Below are positions 12,930 to 23,605 of a DNA stretch of 64,000 nucleotides, in pieces. Source of the DNA: Xestospongia bergquistia (taxonomy: Eukaryota; Porifera; Demospongiae; Haplosclerida; Petrosiidae); assembly GCA_963965975.1 (NCBI GenBank), contig OZ014413.1, positions 6,951,501 through 7,015,500 of the forward strand, written 5' to 3'. Every line of letters starts with the position of its first letter. Positions within the stretch are counted from its first letter, which is position 1. Made by a program: the position numbers and the translations under genes. A model generated the notes under the pieces. That model was not told the DNA's origin and searched no databases. It worked only from the letters and a program-made list of their open reading frames with translations.

Positions 12930-13470
12930 ATGATATTTGATTCCACACAATGAAAACTGTTGTCGTTTCTCTATACAGTAGCTGCTCCCCTGCTCATTTA
13001 TCTGTTATAAGCTTTCAAACTCACATTTTACACTCAACTAATTATGTTTTATGTTCAGGCATTATAGACCTACAATCATTAAATTTTATCAATAGCAATA
13101 CTCAAAGTTTGCCTTTTTTCATGTCTATATTGAATCTGAATCTCAGTTTTACTCAATGTTTTAACAATTAGATGATAAATTTGAGGAAAGATGGTCTCAG
13201 TTTAGTATTTCCACTTATCTCTTGACATTAGTTGTTATCCTCATTATCCTCAGTCATTTAATCAAAGCTTTCTTAACACAATTGCTAGTTCGTCAGTTCA
13301 CATACTGTTTACTGTTGTATTTCTCTCATTCTCAAAACTATTGTTAGCAATTTTGATATGTTTGATGTTATGATTCAGATACTAGTTACAAAGTTTTGTA
13401 TTGGGATGGGTCAATGGAATATGATGGTGGATCATATCGTATACTATAATGATCATCACATTGGTAAATG
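12930..13470 (+). pseudogene. Membrane-domain relic of the large-protein family
   Basis: Degraded sequence matching the first to fifth membrane segments of gene 1. It includes ctctatacagtagctgctcccctgctc, a LNLSFTQCFNN-type remnant of LNLGFPLCFYDG, and the YWDGS region as tattgggatgggtcaa. It carries stops and indels, and similarity ends at acattggtaaatg near 13470. A nearly identical copy of the last part (13330-13510) recurs at 15120-15310. Confidence 0.75.
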
Positions 13471-13544
13471 TTATTTAAGTTATTCCCAACAGTCTAACAA
13501 TGAAAAATTTGGGAAAATCTGAAAAATCAATTTGGATTTGTGTA

Positions 13545-13645
13545 ATATCAATAACAGTTATTGCAAAGGATAACAAAAACAACTACAATATCAATACTTA
13601 AGGAGTTAGTTTCTGTGTTATTTAGTCCAGTTAAACTCTTTTAAA
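13545..13645 (+). promoter_or_regulatory. Large-family 5' leader block (orphan copy)
   Basis: Matches the leader in front of genes 1-3: gataacaaaaac, atatcaatacttaa, a gagttag/cagttaa step, ctgtgttatttag and ctcttttaaaat. Here it leads only into a decayed gene head. Confidence 0.6.
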
Positions 13646-13885
13646 ATCCTCTTACTTTCAACTATCCTGGTCCTTTTTTGCTTGTAAATTGTTTGAAACA
13701 TATCATGTTAACTTATCATCAGATTTAGAGAAGTACCTGTGTGACACAACCTGGTCTTCTCAACGCCTTGTTTTATCATTAAACAGTTCTGTCAATTTTA
13801 CTCTCTTGCGTGGTATCTTCTGTCAAGTGTCAAGTAATCAAACTAGTAAGATTGATATATGCAATGATTATCTAACAGCATGGTC
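13646..13885 (+). pseudogene. N-terminal relic of the large-protein family, start codon lost
   Basis: Aligned to gene 1, the ATG position reads ATC (13646-13648). A one-base loss in the signal-peptide region shifts the frame. From 13689 the sequence is open again and closely matches gene 1 residues 17-80, for example ETYHVNLSSDLEKYL. Similarity stops at the tggtcacgtg junction at 13885, where a copy of the 12780-12915 repeat begins. It cannot encode the family protein. Confidence 0.85.
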
Positions 13886-14002
13886 ACGTGAAATAATGTG
13901 ATTGTCATAATCATAATCATGATCATGTGATTATCATGTGTTCTGGTATCATTTGTTATGTTAGTGATGGTCATTGTACGTCATGTACTCTGAGTTTGCA
14001 GA
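13886..14002 (+). repeat. Second copy of the 12780-12915 direct repeat
   Basis: Fused directly to the gene-head relic. The sequence from 14003 to about 14735 is non-coding; its second half (about 14270-14700) is homologous to 43050-43640 upstream of gene 2. Confidence 0.7.
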
Positions 14003-14734
14003 AAAAATAACATTGTAAAGAGATGGTTTGAATGCAAATGTGAGAAATTTCATTTGTGGTACATGAAAGTGTCATCGTTATTTACTCATAAAACAACTAA
14101 TAGACAACTATTGTTTAAAAATGGTCAAAGCTCATATTGTGGTTCATGTTCAGAGAGCCTGTCATAGGTCACTGCAGTGATTGACTAAACAGGTTTTGAG
14201 TGTGTATATGTGGTCGTGGATGTTTGTGTACATATATATATAGATAGATAGATTCCATTGTGATCCACCAATGTAATCATACACGATTGAATCATAACCA
14301 TATGTGATTGAAACAACTCCTAGTAATGGCCATTAAATTTTTAGAATAAACTAGTCCTATACTTTACAGAACATGTTAGATCTAATTATTTGTATGTCGT
14401 GTTATGATTTGTTATTTTTATTGAAGATCAATTAGCTCATGTGACAACATAGTAGTCTCATTTGTATATTGTTGTACACTGAACTAATCCATATCCCAAA
14501 TTAACTATATATGACAAAATATGGACTCCAGTTCTATTACATGTATAAGTTCCAACTGAATCATAGTTTCTTAGAGTAAAGATTTCATAAGATTAGTCTT
14601 CTTATAAAAAACATTATGGAAGGAAAATTATGGAATCCAAAAGTCATGTTAAATACTCACTCTATGTAATTTGTTACTTTGTAATACCATACCAACAAAT
14701 TATTATAATGAGTAATTAATTATTTCTCTATGCA

Positions 14735-15270
14735 GTAGCTGCTCCCTTGCTCATTTATCTGTTATAAGCTTTCAAACTCACATTTACACTCAATGAATTA
14801 TAATATAATAATAATAATATATAATAATTATTTTATGTTCAGGCATCATAGAACTATCATCATTAAATCTTTATCAAGAGCCATACTAAAATGTTGTTTG
14901 CTTCATTTTTATGTTGATATTGAGTCTGAATATTAGTTTTCCTCTATGTTTTAACAATTGGATGACAAAGTTGTGGAAAGCTGGTCTCAGTTTAGTATTT
15001 CCACTTACCACTTGACATTAGTTGTTATCCTCTTTATCATCAGTCTTTTTATCTAAAGCTTTCTTAATACAATTGCTCATTCCTCAGTTCGCATACTGTT
15101 TACTGTTGTATGTCTCCCATTCTCAAAACTTTTGTTAGCAATTTTGATATGTTTGATGTTATGATTCAGATACTAGTTACAAAGTTTTGTATTGGGATGG
15201 GTCAATGGAATATGATGGTGGATCATATCTTATACTATAATGATCATCACATTGGTAAATATTATTTAAG
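14735..15270 (+). pseudogene. Membrane-domain relic upstream of gene 1
   Basis: Degraded copy of the membrane domain (ctctatgcagtagctgctcccttgctc, the cctctatgttttaac region and tattgggatgggtcaatgg), with stops and a small AT insertion. Similarity ends at acattggtaaat near 15265, the same point at which the 13.4-kb and 51.8-kb relics end. The promoter of gene 1 follows within about 100 bases. Confidence 0.8.
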
Positions 15271-15344
15271 TTATTCCCAAAAGTTTAACAATGAAAAATT
15301 TGGGAAAATTTGAAAGATCAACTTGCATTTGTGTAATATCAATA

Positions 15345-15436
15345 ACAGTAATTGCAAAGGATAACAAAAACAGCTAAAATATCAATACTTAAGCAGTTAA
15401 TTCCTGTGTTATTTAGTTCAGTCAATTTCTTGTAAA
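15345..15436 (+). promoter_or_regulatory. Conserved 5' leader/promoter block of gene 1
   Basis: The last 90 or so bases before the ATG are conserved in front of genes 1, 2 and 3 and one dead copy: ataacaaaaacag, atatcaatacttaa, agttaattcctg, tatttagttcagtcaa and tttaaaATG. There is no clear TATA box. Conservation to the ATG supports the start chosen. Confidence 0.6.
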
Positions 15437-18400
15437 ATGGTCTTACTTTCAACACTACTGGTGCTTTTTTTCCTGGTAAATTGTTTTGAGACATACCATG
15501 TTAATTTGTCATCAGATTTAGAGAAGTACCTGTGTGACACAACATGGTCCTCTCAACACCTTGTTTTATCATTAAACAGCTCTGTCAATTTTACTCTTTC
15601 TCGTGGTATCTTCTGTCAAGTGACAAGTAACCAAACTAGCAAGATTGATATACGTAGTGATTCTCTCACAGAATGGGCAACTATAACATGTGTTCATAAC
15701 GACATATTAGAGATTCTTCCACAGTCTAGAAGAGGTCTAGCTTTCTTCAACACTACAGTCACTTTAGAACGATTGATATTTAAGGATTGTGGTACTTATC
15801 TCACTACTATACAGGATTCTACAATTACTCAATACCTCAATAGTTCATCTTTGTATTACACTTCATCTCATGCTTCTGCATTAGTCTTTGTTCATTGTCA
15901 GGTCAATATAACTCAAGTTAACATCTACTACTCATATGGGTTTGCTATGATTGGTGTAAATCTGATTGATTCTACTATCAGTGAAGTTAATATATCTTAT
16001 TCAAGTCTTAGTACTAACCTATATCGTCATACTGAACACAAAAGAAGGACAATTGGTTGTGGTGCTATTCTTCATTTTTTTGATCATCAACTAATGATAT
16101 ATCCTACAAATATTACTGTCAACTATGCACGTTTTAAAAATAATTTTGATTTGCATAAAGCATATCCCTATATTTCTAAGTTCTCTAATAATTACTTGAA
16201 TATTGTTAATGCTGCTGGTCTGACTGTACTTTATACTCAACAAACATATTTTGTCAGTGTTATTATTAACAATACAGAATTAACATCTAATGTGGGAAGC
16301 TATAATTCACCAGGTGGTCTTCTTGTTCTTCATTACAACAGCTCCGTTAATACAAGCACGATTGTTAATAACTCTCTGTTTTCTAATAATTCTAATGGTC
16401 CTAAGTCATTTTTACATGGAGCAGCTCTTGCTTTATATTGGATTAAAGTAACAGATTTATCAATGACTCAACACCAATTTTTGTTAATTCAAAATACAAA
16501 GTTTTATGATCAAACAGGACATTGTCATAATTGTTTACCTACTGGTGCAGTATATGTTGCTGTAGCTGAACTAGATAAGATTGTTAATATTGAAATTCAT
16601 TTTAAAAATTGCACCTTTAAAAATAACTTAGTACGCCGGACAGGAGTGTGTCTTTTTATGTCTGTCTACAATAATGCTAAGTTTTCAAACATCTCTGTTG
16701 TTCTTGAAGACATAAATGCAACGAATAACTCTCAAAAGTTAAGATTTAAGCCTGTTTCAACTGCAGGAATCTTCTCATTTAGTAATGTAGCCTATGTGTC
16801 TATTACTGGAATGTCAACCTTCACTAACAACTATGGATCTGTGATTGATGCTTTCAACTCCAATGTTTATTTATCTAAATATGCCAATGTGACTTTTAGC
16901 AACAATGTTGGATCAAGAGGTGCTGCTATTAAATTGCTAGGTAATGGATATCTTTATTTTATTGGAGGAGCTGTAGTTAACTTTACCAATAATCGAGCAC
17001 AGGAATTTGGTGGAGCAATATATGCAAGTTCTGCTATAAAAAATAGCATATTACTAAAAGAACAATGTATCATAAAATTAATTAAAATCACAGAAGAAAA
17101 GAAAATTTCTTTTACAGAAAATGTAGCTATCTATGCTGGTAATTCAATATATGCTTATCCACTCTTTTCATGCAAATTCAAGCAAAAATTTTCTAATAAT
17201 AGAGCATTGCTAGAATTTTACAGAAGCCATTTTCATTTCATTGGAAACAAGAAAACGAATAAACTGCACACTATATCAACTTCAGCTTCAAAACTAACTT
17301 TATGTTATCCTAATGGTACACACAGAAATTCCATCAAATCAATTAACACCTATCCAGGTCAGAAGATCAAGATCTACATGGCATCTATTGATGCTTTAAG
17401 CAGAAATGTTTATTCAACTGTTGCAGTTAACATTGATAAAAAAAGCAACAGTTTAGGCTTACATAACAACCAAGAACAAATACTTAATGAAGGTAATAAT
17501 TGTACCTCATTTGAACTTAAATTATATAGCAAAGAAACTAACACCACTGAAGGAAAGTTAATATTTTCTTTACCAAGTTTCCCAGCTGCTTTAGTGGTCA
17601 ATGTCACAGTACAACATTGTCCTTTAGGTTTTGTTTGGCATAATAAAACACAACAATGTGTGTGCTCATCAGTGTTTTATAATGAAGACTTTTATTTGGT
17701 TTATGGTTATAAGGCTGATTGCGAAATTGATTACATGTCAATGGCAAGACCACGTTTATCTGCTAATACCTGGGCTGGTTATATGAATACATCCACACAT
17801 TTTGGTGTCTCAATACAATGTCCACTTGGCTATTGTAATGGTAATGGAGCTTTTTTTTGCAGTTCTTCAACTAACAATATGACAACGTCAATTAGCAAGA
17901 CTTGTTATAAAGAAACTCTTCAAACACTCTGTGTATATCATCGAGAAGGTCCATTGTGTGGTACTTGTGGTAGGGTTAAAGAAGGTCAAAAACTAAGTGT
18001 GGTATTTGGTTCTACAGAATGTAAACAATGTAGTAATTGGTGGTTGTTGACATTAGTCCTCTATGCAATAGCTGGTCCCCTCCTCATTTATCTGTTATAT
18101 GCTCTGAGACTTACGTTGACAACTGGTACACTAAATGGAATTATATTCTATGCTCATATGGCTAATTGTGGCATCATAGATCTTTTATCATTACAATTAT
18201 ATCAAGAGCCATACTCAAAGTTTTGTCTAATTTTTTTGTCTACATTGAATCTGAATCTTGGTTTTCCTCTATGTTTTTATGATGGGATGACAGAGTTATG
18301 GAAAGCTGGTCTCAGTTTACTATTTCCATTTTATTTGTTGACAATAGTTGTTGTCCTTATTATCCTCAGTCACTTTTATGTCAGGCTTTCTAACAGAATA

Positions 18401-19210
18401 GCTCACTCCTCAGTTCAAGTACTGGTTACTGTTGTACATCTCTCATTCTCAAAACTATTATTAGCAATTATTGATGTGTTTACCTCAGCAAGAATCTATT
18501 ATGATTCAGATAGCAGTTTCAAAGTTTGGTATTGGGATGGGTCAATACAATATGGTAGTGGATCACATCTCATTCTAATGATCATCACATTGGTGATTGT
18601 CATTTCTCTCTTGCTACCCTATGTCCTTATTCTCATCTTTGCTAGACCAATAAGACGCACTAGCATAAACAAATACATTCGACCTCTGCTAGAAGCTATC
18701 CATGCTCCATATAATGAAGGGAAGGAATACTTGTTTGTAGCTCGACTTGTTTTCTTGGTTGGAATATGTGTCATATATGCATCACTAAGAGCTAGGAATG
18801 TTCTTAATGTATATATTATAACATCTCCTTTTTTGGTTATTCTACTTCTCTTACATGTTCACTTCAAACCATTTAAGAACAAAGTGATATACTTCCTTGA
18901 CTGTTGGCTTATGTTTAACATCATTTTGATATACACAACAACTTGGTTTTTCTTTATAGAAGGTAAAAATCTAGCTATTGCAGTGTTTGTGTCTGTTATG
19001 GTCTGTATGGTGTTCCTTACATTCTTGGTAATATTGTTGTATCATATTCTACTGGTAACTGGCAAGATATATTCAATAACTACAATGTTTTATTTGATGC
19101 AGCACAAGTATAAGCAGAAAATGCTTTCATACAAACCATTACTGGCAGCTAATGACTCATTTTATAATTCATGTGAATACAGAGAACCTTTATTAAATTC
19201 TAGTAACTAA
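15437..19210 (+). CDS. Gene 1: beta-helix ectodomain, polytopic membrane protein (1257 aa)
   Basis: Intronless. A signal peptide (about residues 1-17) precedes an ectodomain to about 867 that is rich in Asn, Ser and Thr with very many N-glycosylation sequons. Recurrent short strands (VNFTNNRAQEFGGAIYASS-like) are typical of right-handed beta-helix or polymorphic-outer-membrane-protein-like repeats. A Cys-rich stalk follows (HCPLGFVW near 727, LCVYHREGPLCGTCG near 834). From about 868 to 1208 come roughly nine hydrophobic segments, with LNLGFPLCFYDGMTELW, SFSKLLLAIIDVF and FKPFKN between them, then a tail ending REPLLNSSN. The layout recalls polytopic membrane proteins of protists and invertebrates with Cys-rich ectodomains; receptor or adhesion function is inference. 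It is the intact member most similar to genes 2 and 3. Confidence 0.9.
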   Translation: MVLLSTLLVLFFLVNCFETYHVNLSSDLEKYLCDTTWSSQHLVLSLNSSVNFTLSRGIFCQVTSNQTSKIDIRSDSLTEWATITCVHNDILEILPQSRRGLAFFNTTVTLERLIFKDCGTYLTTIQDSTITQYLNSSSLYYTSSHASALVFVHCQVNITQVNIYYSYGFAMIGVNLIDSTISEVNISYSSLSTNLYRHTEHKRRTIGCGAILHFFDHQLMIYPTNITVNYARFKNNFDLHKAYPYISKFSNNYLNIVNAAGLTVLYTQQTYFVSVIINNTELTSNVGSYNSPGGLLVLHYNSSVNTSTIVNNSLFSNNSNGPKSFLHGAALALYWIKVTDLSMTQHQFLLIQNTKFYDQTGHCHNCLPTGAVYVAVAELDKIVNIEIHFKNCTFKNNLVRRTGVCLFMSVYNNAKFSNISVVLEDINATNNSQKLRFKPVSTAGIFSFSNVAYVSITGMSTFTNNYGSVIDAFNSNVYLSKYANVTFSNNVGSRGAAIKLLGNGYLYFIGGAVVNFTNNRAQEFGGAIYASSAIKNSILLKEQCIIKLIKITEEKKISFTENVAIYAGNSIYAYPLFSCKFKQKFSNNRALLEFYRSHFHFIGNKKTNKLHTISTSASKLTLCYPNGTHRNSIKSINTYPGQKIKIYMASIDALSRNVYSTVAVNIDKKSNSLGLHNNQEQILNEGNNCTSFELKLYSKETNTTEGKLIFSLPSFPAALVVNVTVQHCPLGFVWHNKTQQCVCSSVFYNEDFYLVYGYKADCEIDYMSMARPRLSANTWAGYMNTSTHFGVSIQCPLGYCNGNGAFFCSSSTNNMTTSISKTCYKETLQTLCVYHREGPLCGTCGRVKEGQKLSVVFGSTECKQCSNWWLLTLVLYAIAGPLLIYLLYALRLTLTTGTLNGIIFYAHMANCGIIDLLSLQLYQEPYSKFCLIFLSTLNLNLGFPLCFYDGMTELWKAGLSLLFPFYLLTIVVVLIILSHFYVRLSNRIAHSSVQVLVTVVHLSFSKLLLAIIDVFTSARIYYDSDSSFKVWYWDGSIQYGSGSHLILMIITLVIVISLLLPYVLILIFARPIRRTSINKYIRPLLEAIHAPYNEGKEYLFVARLVFLVGICVIYASLRARNVLNVYIITSPFLVILLLLHVHFKPFKNKVIYFLDCWLMFNIILIYTTTWFFFIEGKNLAIAVFVSVMVCMVFLTFLVILLYHILLVTGKIYSITTMFYLMQHKYKQKMLSYKPLLAANDSFYNSCEYREPLLNSSN

Positions 19211-19362
19211 TGGAAATGAACACATTATTATTTTATATTTGTCTTTTTAAACAATGTATATGTATCATTATGTAAGTCATTTTGATAAACTAAAGTTTTA
19301 TTGTAAATACACTGAAGTTTGTTTATTTTTAATACTTATTTGTTTGACATCAGGTTCTGTTA

Positions 19363-19368
19363 AATAAA
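19363..19368 (+). terminator. Polyadenylation signal AATAAA of gene 1
   Basis: AATAAA 153 bases after the stop, inside a 3' region shared with genes 2 and 3 (tttgacatcaggttctgttaa). Confidence 0.6.
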
Positions 19369-19588
19369 ATTTATTTTAAAATGTCTACCTTCTCACTTTC
19401 ATAACTTTTCTATTAATGGCATAGTAACTGAATGTTATCCAGTGATAACCACATCAAATAATTAATTCTCTGATTGTGTGTAGGGTTGTTATAACCACAT
19501 ATTATTTCTTAACATTTATCTATTGACTGGGAATATATCATAAGTTTCAGATGGTCTTTGTCTGTACAGTTCACTCAAACACTTTAAA

Positions 19589-19925
19589 ATGACTTTTCTT
19601 TTATCTAACCTGGTACTATTATTTCTAGTTAGCTGTTATACATATAAAACACATCTTATTAACTGATCCTCAGATTTAGAGCAGTACCTTCGTACTGCAA
19701 CATGGTTTTCTCCATACCTTATGTTCCCAGTAGCAACTCTTTCAATTTTAGCCTTTCATGTAGAATCTTCTGTCAAGTGACAAGTCACCAGACCAATATA
19801 ATTGACATAATAACTCTTCCACAGAATCAACAACAATAACATGTGTTCATGATGACATGGCACAAACATTTCCACAGCAAAGATGAGTTCTAGTTTTCTT
19901 CAGCTCTCTAATGATTCTTAAAGAT
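19589..19925 (+). pseudogene. N-terminal relic of the large-protein family
   Basis: A head relic with its own leader (cagttcactcaaacactttaaaATG). It encodes a signal-peptide-like MTFLLSNLVLLFLVSCYTYK, then hits a stop after about 25 codons. Further sequence still aligns (tcagatttagag.agtacct, aatcttctgtcaagtgacaagt, acatgtgttcat.atgacat) but is riddled with indels, and alignment fades near 19925. It belongs to the same divergent subgroup as the relics at 49079 and 57240. Confidence 0.75.
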
Positions 19926-20157
19926 TGGTTATTAAAGATGATGTTAAATACAATAATTATGCAATAGGTACTAATAATGTTGTTCTCATGAAACTCACAA
20001 CATTATAAAGAATTTTCCTCGCACTAGATATTCATAAATAAATTAAAAGTGAAATATCAATGACACAAAGAAAAATACAAAGCAATATATTTTCAATTTC
20101 TATTCTAAAGAGTAGCTATAGAAGTTATCACTTACTTCCAAAGCCATAACCTTTTCA

Positions 20158-20400
20158 ATGATAAATAAACAACATCTTGAGAAAATGAAAGTGTATATTT
20201 TACTACAGGCAGTCTTATCTAAAGTATTAAATACTGTGGGAGGTGGGTGTTGTCATCTTGGTATTTTTAAATTTTTTATTCATTTAGATTTTAACGAAGT
20301 TAAGCAAACGTTATTAGATATAACTACTATTGTCCTTTCTATGCAATTACTTCCTGGCCATTCTTATAAAGTCAAGATAGAAGTTTGCACTTCAAGTTAA
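20158..20400 (+). CDS. Small hypothetical reading frame (80 aa)
   Basis: An open frame just upstream of the POT gene, with no recognised domain and no clear signal peptide. It contains a Gly/Cys patch (VGGGCCHLGIFKFF). It could be chance or an exon of something larger. No copy was found elsewhere in the window, so there is no conservation support. Confidence 0.2.
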   Translation: MINKQHLEKMKVYILLQAVLSKVLNTVGGGCCHLGIFKFFIHLDFNEVKQTLLDITTIVLSMQLLPGHSYKVKIEVCTSS

Positions 20401-20567
20401 GTTGTTTTCAATATGTATGAATGTGATACTTACAACAGTGTACATTGTTTCCCTATTGTTGCATTTGCATGAATAAAATTGAAAGAAAAGCAAACTGAAT
20501 AGATGATACTGCAGGTTTGGATATGACCTTTTGTACAGTAAAAATACTATCTACATAAAAATTCAAG

Positions 20568-22289
20568 ATGAAAAGATTTCGTTCTTATTCAGTTCAATGG
20601 ATTAATTCCAAAGCAGCAGTCCTGATGATTTGGATATCAATGGCAGTATATATCTATTGGACACTATTACCTGATGGTGACATATCTTCAGGAATAAAGC
20701 AAGCTCCTCATAAATATTCTCGTGCTGATGTTTACTTGATTTTAACACTTAGTATTTTTTACCCACTATTTGGATGGATTGCTGATGCATGGATTGGAAG
20801 ATATAGAGTTATTTTATATGGGTTTTATTCCTTAATAATAGGATGTATATTATTCACAGTATCTGTTATCATCATTGATCTAGATCTATCGGCTCATAAA
20901 GTCTTTCTTTGGACAAGCAAAGTCTTCAATTCATTTGGTACATCTGCAATATATGCCAACACACTTCCTTTTATTACTGATCAAATGATTGGAGCATCAG
21001 CTGATGAACTTACTGTTGCAGTACATTGGTGGTTTTGGAGTCTGACACTTCCTAATATGATTGCACACCACCAGCTGTGCATATTACAAAAATTGCCAAA
21101 AGCATTGACGTCCATTTTTCTGTCTTTCTCTGGTCTTACTATTGCCCTCTCTAGTATATTTCTTGGTCAACATTTGCTCAACAAAACACCTCAGATAACT
21201 AACCCTATTAAACACATTGCTAAAGTACTCAACTATGCCAGAAAGAACAAGTATCCAAGGAATCATAGTGCCTTTACCTACTGGGAACAAAATATCCCAT
21301 CACGGCTTGACCTAGGTAAGGATAAATATGGTGGTCCTTACTCAGAGGAAGAGATAGAGAATGTCAAGACAACAATGAGATTAATACCAATTATTTTTAT
21401 ATGTGCAATGATACAGTTACCTGTACATATAAGAGCTTCTCAGCAATATCATATGAGAGCTAAACACAATAGCACATTTGGATGTCTTTCAAGGGATCAA
21501 GCAAATTTTTTTCTTGAAATAGCTACATTTGGAATTCCACTATATCATTTCATTATAAGACCTATTCTGCGTAATATTACAAAGTATACTCCTAGTATGT
21601 TGAAATTGATTGGATTTTCTATTTTCCTTAAGCTTTTAGGAATCATTGGTATGGTAGCAATAGAGATTGTAGGTCACCTTGAAAGTCAAAATGTGACTTG
21701 TATGTTTAATAATAACGTTGAAGTGGTCATGTCTCTCAATTATTACTGGATTGTAATACCATTAATTTCAAATGCTATTGGAAACCTAGTTTTTTTTCTT
21801 GTTATTAATGAGTTTATTATTGCTCAATCTCCTCAACAAATGAAAGGGTTTTTATTTGGACTTTTTTATGCATTTGATGGTATGGCTACACTCATTGGAT
21901 ATAACCTTCATTATCCTTTTCAATTACTTCCTCAATCCATTCCTTTAAGTTGTGGTTTCTATTACTACCTCACTGAGACCCTCCTTCTCTCACTTGTGTT
22001 TGTTGTTTTCCTCATTCTATCTAAGTGTTACAAACTAAGAGTGAGAGATAATCCAGTTAATATTCACATGATAGCTGAACAACATATCACAGCTTATATC
22101 AACCAGGATGAAGAACATAGCTTAGGAAAAGGACAGGAAAGTGACTCCACTACATCTCTAATGTATTTGATAATGTATTGTTTGTTACTGTTTAAAATTA
22201 AAAGATTACTAGTTTGTTTGTTATGTTTATTGTTGTGGCTAATGACAACATCCTTTGACATGACTACAAAACGTATGTGTGTAGAGTAG
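20568..22289 (+). CDS. POT/SLC15-like peptide transporter family protein (573 aa)
   Basis: A multi-pass membrane protein of the proton-coupled oligopeptide transporter (PTR2/POT, SLC15) family, closest in feel to SLC15A4-type proteins. Landmarks are GWIADAWIGRYRVILYG (residues 69-85, the family's loop motif), SAFTYWEQ...SRLDLGKDKYGGPYSEEE (about 236-260) and FIIAQSPQQMKGFLFGL (about 415-431). About 12 hydrophobic segments can be seen. The ExxER motif usual in the first helix of proton-coupled members is absent (the helix reads KAAVLMIWISMAVYIYW), so coupling or substrate may differ. It appears intronless, and its length is normal for the family. The extreme C-terminus is unusually hydrophobic and may be chance extension. 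Confidence 0.85.
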   Translation: MKRFRSYSVQWINSKAAVLMIWISMAVYIYWTLLPDGDISSGIKQAPHKYSRADVYLILTLSIFYPLFGWIADAWIGRYRVILYGFYSLIIGCILFTVSVIIIDLDLSAHKVFLWTSKVFNSFGTSAIYANTLPFITDQMIGASADELTVAVHWWFWSLTLPNMIAHHQLCILQKLPKALTSIFLSFSGLTIALSSIFLGQHLLNKTPQITNPIKHIAKVLNYARKNKYPRNHSAFTYWEQNIPSRLDLGKDKYGGPYSEEEIENVKTTMRLIPIIFICAMIQLPVHIRASQQYHMRAKHNSTFGCLSRDQANFFLEIATFGIPLYHFIIRPILRNITKYTPSMLKLIGFSIFLKLLGIIGMVAIEIVGHLESQNVTCMFNNNVEVVMSLNYYWIVIPLISNAIGNLVFFLVINEFIIAQSPQQMKGFLFGLFYAFDGMATLIGYNLHYPFQLLPQSIPLSCGFYYYLTETLLLSLVFVVFLILSKCYKLRVRDNPVNIHMIAEQHITAYINQDEEHSLGKGQESDSTTSLMYLIMYCLLLFKIKRLLVCLLCLLLWLMTTSFDMTTKRMCVE

Positions 22290-22632
22290 GAGGTACATGA
22301 TTATTGGTTCTCTAATTCAAATTCAACAACGTGTTTGTTGTAATATATAGATACATAGGGTTTGTCTTACATAGTAAAGGCTTTGGTTTCTTTCTGGAAT
22401 TAAATTATAATACACATTAGATTTTGTAGCTAATTTTGTACTTCTCAATTAATAATATATGACTTTAATTAAAATTATGAATAATAAATTTAACAAAGCC
22501 AGTCACTGAGGTACTGATCTAAACACAGTTATTAGTGAAAGAGCTTTCTTCTGAATGTGTTGAATTAATCAAAAAATGTACTTTCAGAGATTAACCCAAA
22601 TTAAAGTGCTGTATTTTGTGTCGCTGGATCTC

Positions 22633-23605
22633 AATGAAAATATATGGCACTGTCAGAGGATATATCAGTAGCAGATTTTTTATGAAACTATTTAAAATAT
22701 CTATTGGCATAAAAATTAAGTATTGATCAAAAATTTTCGACTTAGTGTCAAAAAAATCCATATCCAAAGGTCCCTAAAACAATACTAAGTATGTATATAA
22801 AACTTTTGACATCCTCTACTTGTACAGTAGTAAATGGTCTTCCATATCTCTCTTTACCTAGATCAAGTCTGGATGGTGGAAACTCTCCATATGTAAAGGC
22901 ACTACGTCTCACTGGTTTTTTGTGAGTTAAAGCATACCTTATTACTCTCCAGATTAGTTTGATAGGATTGTTGTGTTGAGCTGGCTCAATAACCAAGTGA
23001 TGTTTAAAACAACAAAAAGACGAGACGGCAATGATGACGATAAATGTGCCATAGCCGAAAATACAAGAGAAAGTAAAATAAACAATGTTTTTATAAACAA
23101 TAGCTGTTATAATTGATGCCATTAACAAGATAATAGCTAGTAAAGTGTAATTCATATATAAAATCCAGTAAACAAAACTACTTAACTGTTGAGATGGTGC
23201 AAACTGAAGTTGATCAGTACCTAATTGGATTACATTGGCTTCAAATATACCATATCCAAAAAAGAATGGAAAACTCAGAACTAAACAAATACCAACTACA
23301 GCTACTCCGTTTAAATGTGCAAAGTATAAAATCACTAATGTAACCATACCGATAAAGAATCCAACAAATATTAATATTATTCCAACCAGTAAAACTTTAT
23401 ATCTCATCCATTTCTCACCTAACAAACCAAGAAGAGGATAAGAGAGATAGTGAAGCTCAGTTACAACAAAAATGACATATAAATAGTTATCAATGAAATT
23501 TGATGAAAGACCCCCTGATAATATTCTAGTAGTTATTAGCAACATGCTTGTTGTCATTACCACAAGAGCTCCTTTAGAACGAACACACACATTTTTGTAG
23601 TTCAT
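22633..23605 (-). pseudogene. Truncated POT transporter copy, inverted
   Basis: The 285-codon open part is highly similar to the first 285 residues of the POT gene at 24366, including RSAFTYGEF and RLDLGKERYGRPF. An extra T in a T-run near 22755 then shifts the frame into TGA. Nucleotide similarity continues past the stop for about 115 bases (to about 22633) and ends abruptly. The second half of a transporter is therefore missing, and the product, if made, would have only about six membrane segments. It is likely a pseudogene, though the first half is well preserved. Confidence 0.85.

Noticed and set aside
17410-17607. Minus-strand frame inside gene 1
   Set aside because: Shadow of the long gene 1 frame; no independent support.
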